Of a stretch of 22,889 nucleotides of DNA, positions 16,062 through 20,553 are shown piece after piece; positions within the stretch are counted from its first letter, which is position 1; each line of letters begins with the position of its first letter. The position numbers and the translations under genes are program-made. Location of the stretch: assembly GCA_021777685.1 (NCBI GenBank), contig JAJYDH010000026.1:1-22889 (forward strand), given 5' to 3'. The stretch comes from Planctomycetota bacterium. Its GTDB lineage: Bacteria > Planctomycetota > Planctomycetia > Isosphaerales > Isosphaeraceae. The notes under the pieces are model-generated. The model worked only from the letters and a program-made list of their open reading frames with translations, was not told the origin of the DNA and ran no database searches.

Positions 16062-16370
16062 TCAATCCGGTCGAGGCGTCGGGTAGCGGCGGTCGAGGTC
16101 GTCGACGAACCGGCGGACCTGCCGCATCCCCTGGCTGTAGAATGCCGGGAACCGGCGCTTCATCCCCTCGTCGACCCTCCGGAAGGCATTGGGGAAGAGG
16201 ACGACCCCGCCCAGGACCAGGAACGGCGTGCCGACCGGGCCGGGGAGCAGCACCCCGCCGATCCCGGCGACGATCAGCAGCACCCCGACCTCCTTCGGGA
16301 GCGACGCGAGGAGGGCGTCTTCCTCGGCCTGGTCCCAGGCGGCGCCGGGATTCGCGGCGGTCTCGGTCAT
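16062..16370 (-). CDS. PGPGW-like small membrane protein, copy 1
   Basis: A 102-aa protein. After an acidic N-terminus (1-25) there are two hydrophobic segments (about 28-42 and 48-60) joined by LLPGPVGTP (41-49). This resembles the Pro-Gly-Pro-Gly turn of the PGPGW family of putative transmembrane proteins. A basic C-terminal helix ends MRQVRRFVDDLDRRYP (82-97). A strong AGGAGG lies 5 nt before the ATG. The gene at 16410 is a paralogue and lies 39 bp upstream on the same strand. The family has no established function. Confidence 0.75.
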   Translation of the reverse strand: MTETAANPGAAWDQAEEDALLASLPKEVGVLLIVAGIGGVLLPGPVGTPFLVLGGVVLFPNAFRRVDEGMKRRFPAFYSQGMRQVRRFVDDLDRRYPTPRPD

Positions 16371-16409
16371 GCTGGCCTCCTGTGGCCCGATCGGCCCGGC
16401 CCTCGACGA

Positions 16410-16781
16410 TCAGGGGCCGGGCTTCTCGGAGATGGGGTAGCGGCGGTCGAGGTCGTCGAGGAACCGGCCGACCTGACGCATGCTCTTGCGGTGAGTGTCC
16501 GGGAATCGGCCCTCGAACCAGGACTCGACCTTGCCGAAGGTCCGGGGCCAGAGCACCAGGCCGCCCGCCACCAGGGCCGGGGCGCCGGCCATCCCGGGGA
16601 GGACGAAGCCCAGGACCCCGACCGAGGCGAGGAGGACCCCCAGCTCCCTGGGGAGGTCTTCGAGGCGGCGGGTCAGGGCCGGGGGATCGTCGGCCGGGAC
16701 TTCCCCTCGGGAGACCTTGTCGGCCTCGTCGACGAGGACCCGGGCGAACTCGGAGAAGTCGCGGGGCTCGGCGGTCAACAT
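16410..16781 (-). CDS. PGPGW-like small membrane protein, copy 2
   Basis: A 123-aa paralogue of the next gene downstream. It has a longer acidic N-terminus (1-45), then two hydrophobic segments around VLPGMAGAP (60-68), WPRTFGKVESWFEGRFP, and the same tail, MRQVGRFLDDLDRRYP (101-116). The Pro-Gly-Pro turn of copy 1 is Pro-Gly-Met here. The start at 16781 has GGAG about 6 nt before it. The open frame to 16967 runs through a palindromic repeat and is rejected. Together the two copies look like a tandem duplication, perhaps forming a heteromer. Confidence 0.75.
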   Translation of the reverse strand: MLTAEPRDFSEFARVLVDEADKVSRGEVPADDPPALTRRLEDLPRELGVLLASVGVLGFVLPGMAGAPALVAGGLVLWPRTFGKVESWFEGRFPDTHRKSMRQVGRFLDDLDRRYPISEKPGP

Positions 16782-16850
16782 GGGGGACTCCGGATCAGCC
16801 CGGTACCTTTGAATGAGCCATAAGCTGCAACGATGGTGATCTTTCTGGCT

Positions 16851-16948
16851 CCCTCTCCCCTTGTGGGAGAGGGTTGGGGTGAGGGGTTCTTGGCTCCAGC
16901 CGCGTGGAATGCCCCCTCTCCCCAACCCTCTCCCACAAGGGGAGAGGG
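16851..16948. repeat. Palindromic repeat (CCCTCTCCCC family)
   Basis: Left arm 16851-16879 and right arm 16920-16948 are perfect 29-nt reverse complements, with pairing continuing for six more bases after one mismatch and a loop of about 26 nt. The arm (CCCTCTCCCCTTGTGGGAGA and so on) is of a kind scattered between genes in many high-GC genomes. It lies in the 197-bp gap between the ATPase-like gene and the PGPGW genes, all on the minus strand, and may attenuate transcription between them. No T-tract is present. Confidence 0.85.
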
Positions 16949-16978
16949 GGCCGGAACCGGTGAACATTCACGCTTGGC

Positions 16979-19396
16979 TCATCCGGCCCTCCGGGGTCGA
17001 TCCGACCGGACGGGCTCGGGGGGGGCGAGTTCTCTGAGCGAGTCGGAGGCCCGCCGGTAGAGGCCGAGCGTGCCGAGGTTGCTCAGCATCACCGCCGTCA
17101 GGCCGGTGAACCCGAACAGGAAGGCTCCGGCGACGCAGATCAGGTTGGGCACGAGGATCAGCTTCTGGTCCTGGTCGACCCGGCTGACGTGCGACCGGGA
17201 GATCTCGAAGAGGTCGGCCAGCGGGGCGAGCCGGGCCTGCTGCATCACGAGCCCGGCCGGGTCGGCGTCGAGGTCGGCCTCGGCGTCGATCGAGATGGCG
17301 ACATGGGCCCCGGCCGCGGCGGCCGGGTGGGCCCGGCAGTCGCCGACAAAGGCCGCCTTCAGGCCCCTCTCGCGGCAGGCGACCACGAAAGCCGCCGTCT
17401 CCTCGGCCGAGAAGCTCCCCCGGTACATCTCGACGCCGAGCGACCCGGCCAGGCCGGCGGCCTCGGGCTCGGGCCGGCCCGAGACGAGGGCGAAGGGGAC
17501 GTGCGCGAGCCGGCGAATCCGCTCGATCGCCCGCGCGGCCTCGGGCCGGGCGGTCGGGGCGAACTCGACCAGGCCGACGACCGTGCCGTCGATCTCGACC
17601 GCCAGCGTCCCGGCCGGGCCGCCGGCGGGGTCGGCCTCCATGACCCGGATCTTGTGCTTGTCGTGGGCGACGACCACCCCTCGGCCGAACTCGACCGGCG
17701 GCAGGTTGAGGACGTGGAGCTTCCTCGACCGGCAGGCCGCCAGGAGCGCCGAGGCCCGGTCGTCGACCAGGTGCCGGAAGGCGCTCGCGGCGTAGCGGAG
17801 CAGGAGCGGCTCGGGCAGGCGGGTCTCGATCCGGGCGACGTCCAGCTCGGTCCTGCCCAGGATCGGGTGGTCGCCGAGGACGATCAGGTCGCACTCGGCC
17901 AGCCGCTCCAGGGCCTCGGGATCGCGGGCGACGATCCCGAGCCGGGCGCATCGGGCCACGTCGCGGAGGGTGTCGAGCGGGACGGCCAGGCCGGGGCCGG
18001 TCGCGTAGTCGGGCCGGAGGATGGCGCCGACGGTCATCAGGTCGCCGGCCAGGAGGCCGACCCCGGCCGTGGCCAGGGTCGGGCCGACCGCCTTCGAGGC
18101 GAACCTCTCCGACCGGATCGTGGGGGCCGTCGGGCCGGGGGCGGGGCTGGTCGCGGCGACCAGCGCCCGGCGGACGGCCGAGGCCCGCGTCTGCTCGCCG
18201 AGCCGTTCGACCTCCTGGTGGAACGCCCCGGCCAGGACGGTCGAGCCGGCCAGGAGCCGGTCGCCGACCCGCTTCCGCGAGATCCCGTCGAGCCCCCGGA
18301 CCCCTCGCTCGTCGACCACCCCCTCGCCGAAGAGGACCGGGCCGTCGGCCGGCACGGTCTCGCCGGCCGCGACGATCACCCGGTCTCCTTGCTTGAGCCG
18401 GCCGACCGTGACAAGCACCTCGGTCTCCGACCCGGTCGGGTTGATGAGACGGGCCATGATCGGCTGGCGCTGGCCCTGCTCCAGGAGCCGCCCCTGCTCG
18501 CTCGCCAGCTCGATCCGGAACTGCCGGTGCCAGAACCGGAAGAACCAGTACATCAGGGCCGAGGCGAGGAACTGGCCGGTGGCGAGGGTCGTCGCCACGA
18601 TCGCCAGGTAGAGGACCGGCAGGCCGAGCCGCTTCCTCTCCAGTTGGAGAAACGCGGCCTTGAACGTCCGGAGGTTGGTGGCGACCAGCAGGACAGCGCT
18701 GACGGGCAGGAGGGCCGGGATCAGGAACTCGCCGGTCACGGCCACGCCGAGGCAGAGGTTCGCCGTCCCGAACCGGACGGGGGTGGTCGCCCGGGCGTCG
18801 GAGGAATCCGGCTCGGGCTCGGCCAGCAGGGTCTCGGCCAGGCGGATCAGGCCGCCGGCCGAGATCACGGCCGGGTCGTAGCGGAGCTGGAGATGGCCGG
18901 TCCGGAAGCTGGGCGTGACGAACCGGAGCCCGGGGACGCCGAGCATCCGGGCCTCGATCCGGTCGGCGACGACCCGGTCCCCCTTGAGCGCCTCGTGCCG
19001 GAGCCGGAGCCGGCCGGGCTCGTCGAGGACGACCTCCCAGGTGGTCAGGGTCGGGCCGTATCGATGGACCGAGAAGGTCGAGCACGGGGGGATGGCCGGG
19101 AGCGGCCGGGGAGGGTACGGGGCGACCGGGGACCGGAGCGCCGAGGCGAGGGCGCGGAGGAGGTCGCCGATCCCGGCCGGCTCGGCGTCGTGGCGGATCG
19201 TCGCGAGCCGGCCGATCCGGTCGACGGTCACGGAGCGGACCTCGGGCGACTCGAAGACCCGGGCGAGGAACCGCGAGCAGAGGCCCGCGCCGCCGAGGCC
19301 GAAGGCCGCCTCGTCGCGGACCCGGATCGCGCCCTCGGACAGCGAGATCGGGCTCGTCGTCGGCCGGGCGGGTGCATCGATCCGGGAGTCGGGCAC
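16979..19396 (-). CDS. Catalytically degenerate P1B-type ATPase paralogue (pseudo-ATPase)
   Basis: An 805-aa protein with the full architecture of a heavy-metal P-type ATPase. It has two HMA-like domains (about 24-88 and 119-193; no CxxC), paired membrane segments (213-244, 261-289), an actuator-like domain (315-400), membrane segments (435-462), P/N-like domains (490-705) and a final pair (745-780). It aligns along its whole length with the active ATPase at 20528 yet lacks every catalytic signature. TGES is RGLD (367-370), DKTGT is GDHPI (508-512), the N-domain His-Pro is gone, SGD is SGR (639-641), the P-domain lysine is lost and GDGIND is GDCRAH (685-690). The frame is intact, with a GTG start and GGAG 9 nt upstream. 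It cannot be a normal pump; a regulatory or structural partner role is inferred. Confidence 0.85.
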   Translation of the reverse strand: MPDSRIDAPARPTTSPISLSEGAIRVRDEAAFGLGGAGLCSRFLARVFESPEVRSVTVDRIGRLATIRHDAEPAGIGDLLRALASALRSPVAPYPPRPLPAIPPCSTFSVHRYGPTLTTWEVVLDEPGRLRLRHEALKGDRVVADRIEARMLGVPGLRFVTPSFRTGHLQLRYDPAVISAGGLIRLAETLLAEPEPDSSDARATTPVRFGTANLCLGVAVTGEFLIPALLPVSAVLLVATNLRTFKAAFLQLERKRLGLPVLYLAIVATTLATGQFLASALMYWFFRFWHRQFRIELASEQGRLLEQGQRQPIMARLINPTGSETEVLVTVGRLKQGDRVIVAAGETVPADGPVLFGEGVVDERGVRGLDGISRKRVGDRLLAGSTVLAGAFHQEVERLGEQTRASAVRRALVAATSPAPGPTAPTIRSERFASKAVGPTLATAGVGLLAGDLMTVGAILRPDYATGPGLAVPLDTLRDVARCARLGIVARDPEALERLAECDLIVLGDHPILGRTELDVARIETRLPEPLLLRYAASAFRHLVDDRASALLAACRSRKLHVLNLPPVEFGRGVVVAHDKHKIRVMEADPAGGPAGTLAVEIDGTVVGLVEFAPTARPEAARAIERIRRLAHVPFALVSGRPEPEAAGLAGSLGVEMYRGSFSAEETAAFVVACRERGLKAAFVGDCRAHPAAAAGAHVAISIDAEADLDADPAGLVMQQARLAPLADLFEISRSHVSRVDQDQKLILVPNLICVAGAFLFGFTGLTAVMLSNLGTLGLYRRASDSLRELAPPEPVRSDRPRRAG

Positions 19397-19436
19397 GGTC
19401 GGATCTCCGGGGAAGGGTCGGGCCTGGCGGCCGGGG

Positions 19437-19643
19437 TCAGGACTGGGCGATCAGGCTGAAGGGCCGGAGCTGGCCGCTCTCGACCATCGCCTCGAGCGCG
19501 GTGGCGATCCGGCTCTCTTCCTTGTCGAAGGTGTCGAAGATGGCGTGCAGCTTCTTCCGGCGGCGGTCGACCTCGAAGCCGAAATAGAGGGCCGAGGCGC
19601 CGAGGACCAGGATCAGGGCAATGGGGATCTCTTCGCCGTTCAT
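19437..19643 (-). CDS. 68-aa single-pass membrane protein in the ATPase operon
   Basis: A 68-aa protein starting MNGEEIPIALILVLGASALY, with one N-terminal membrane span (about 7-23). A basic patch (DRRRKK) then places the rest in the cytoplasm, and an acidic/amphipathic helix (FDTFDKEESRIATALEAMV) follows. GGAG lies 8 nt before the ATG at 19643; an upstream in-frame TTG at 19649 is too close to that site. It lies 40 bp before the degenerate ATPase gene and 30 bp after the 176-aa gene, so it is probably co-transcribed with both. Not recognised. It could be a small subunit that tethers or regulates the ATPases. Confidence 0.72.
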   Translation of the reverse strand: MNGEEIPIALILVLGASALYFGFEVDRRRKKLHAIFDTFDKEESRIATALEAMVESGQLRPFSLIAQS

Positions 19644-19651
19644 CTTCAAAT

Positions 19652-19655
19652 CTCC
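19652..19655 (-). promoter_or_regulatory. Ribosome binding site deciding the start at 19643
   Basis: GGAG on the minus strand, 8 nt before the ATG at 19643 but only 2 nt before the alternative TTG at 19649. Confidence 0.5.
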
Positions 19656-19673
19656 ATGCGATGGGGCGACGGG

Positions 19674-20204
19674 TCAGGCGATCTCGGGGGTCGACTCGTG
19701 GAGGATCTTGATCATCCCCTCGAACCCCTCGCGGTGCAAGGAGCGGCGGATCTCGCGGTCGAGGTGCTCCGACTGCCGGTTCATCACGAGGAACCGGAAG
19801 AACTCCTGGAGCCTGGCCATCGCCTGCTCGGGGTGGCGGATCATGCCGAGGGCGAGGCGGAATCCCTTGTAATTCCGGGCCTTGCCGACGTCCCGGCTGT
19901 ACAGGTCGTAGACCAGGATGACCGGGTCGTGGCCGATCTCGTACGGTGCTTGCCTGAGGACCTCGACCGACTGCTCGGGCGTGAGGATGAAGAGCTGATC
20001 CTTCGGGCTGTGGTGGTGGAGGTGCTTGGGGAAATGCTTCTGGACCAGCTTCGAGATCGGCTCATTCCAGCCGGTGTCGATCAGGAAGAAGTTGAAGCGT
20101 TGGGCGTCCGGGTCCAGGACCCGGTCGCATTCCTTGCTCCGGAGGTCGAGGTCGAACGGGGGCGGCGATTCCGCCGGCTCGTGTGCCTGCGCCTGGTCGT
20201 CCAT
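19674..20204 (-). CDS. 176-aa cytoplasmic protein of unknown function in the ATPase operon
   Basis: A 176-aa soluble protein with no signal or membrane segment, which I do not recognise. An acidic, Pro-rich start (1-20) is followed by an alpha/beta-looking core containing RFNFFLIDTGWNEPISKLV (36-54) and a histidine cluster, HFPKHLHHH (57-65). Then comes DQLFILTPEQSVEVLRQAP, a hydrophobic strand PVILVYDLYSRD, and a helical C-terminal half rich in Arg and Phe (115-170). The five histidines in nine residues could bind a metal, which would suit its place between two metal-type ATPases, but this is inference. GGAG lies 9 nt before the ATG. It sits 34 bp after the 104-aa gene. Confidence 0.75.
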   Translation of the reverse strand: MDDQAQAHEPAESPPPFDLDLRSKECDRVLDPDAQRFNFFLIDTGWNEPISKLVQKHFPKHLHHHSPKDQLFILTPEQSVEVLRQAPYEIGHDPVILVYDLYSRDVGKARNYKGFRLALGMIRHPEQAMARLQEFFRFLVMNRQSEHLDREIRRSLHREGFEGMIKILHESTPEIA

Positions 20205-20238
20205 CGGGAAGGGCTCCGGTTGCGAGGGGGGGCGGGCC

Positions 20239-20553
20239 TCAGAGGCCCAGGTCGACCGCGATCGACTCGATGAACCGGACGGCCTGCTTGCGGTTGGCGT
20301 CGGACGCCAGCATCCGGGCGGCCAGGGAGAGCTCGGCGTCCACGACCATCCGGTCGTCCGGGGTGAAGTTCACGATGAACGAGAGCAGCGGCGACTTGAT
20401 CGTGAACTGTGGATGGGTTGTGTGCCACCGCAGCTCGGTAGGGATCGGGATCTCGTGCCGACGCCTGTGGTACTCGGAGTCGATCGCCCGACGAGTCTCC
20501 TCGTCGAGCGGTCGGCGGAGCTGGCGCTCAAACAGCTTCTCTTTCCGGGGCAT
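20239..20553 (-). CDS. 104-aa protein overlapping the ATPase gene end (possibly PHA-system-like)
   Basis: A 104-aa soluble protein. Its N-terminus is basic (MPRKEKLFERQLRRPLDEET). The C-terminal half, with an FTIKSPLLSFIVNFTPDDRM strand pair followed by VDAELSLAARML and a terminal helix, faintly resembles the small proteins called polyhydroxyalkanoic acid system proteins; I cannot confirm this. The start overlaps the end of the active ATPase gene by 26 bp, with GAGG 8 nt upstream, so translation is coupled to the pump. That overlap is the best clue to its role: a small accessory made in step with the ATPase. Confidence 0.75.
   Translation of the reverse strand: MPRKEKLFERQLRRPLDEETRRAIDSEYHRRRHEIPIPTELRWHTTHPQFTIKSPLLSFIVNFTPDDRMVVDAELSLAARMLASDANRKQAVRFIESIAVDLGL

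Noticed and set aside
4116..16948. Palindromes as a CRISPR array or as simple terminators
   Set aside because: They are dispersed inverted pairs without regular spacers. None has a T-tract, and one (7467-7561) lies between divergent promoters.
16782..16967. N-terminal extension of PGPGW copy 2
   Set aside because: Its codons are just the translated palindrome at 16851-16948.
17861..17875. Asp509 of the degenerate ATPase as a shifted phosphorylation site
   Set aside because: The Asp lies one residue off the aligned position and is followed by His-Pro-Ile instead of Lys-Thr-Gly-Thr. The partner motifs TGES and GDGxND are also missing.
16979..19396. Calling the degenerate ATPase a pseudogene
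   Set aside because: No stop or frameshift over 805 codons, an intact ribosome site and conserved membrane segments. It is better seen as a non-catalytic protein.
17189..19459. 756-codon plus-strand open frame opposite the degenerate ATPase
   Set aside because: Considered because the ATPase lacks catalytic residues. However, the minus strand aligns end to end with the active ATPase, including membrane segments, while the plus frame is Gly/Asp/Arg filler.
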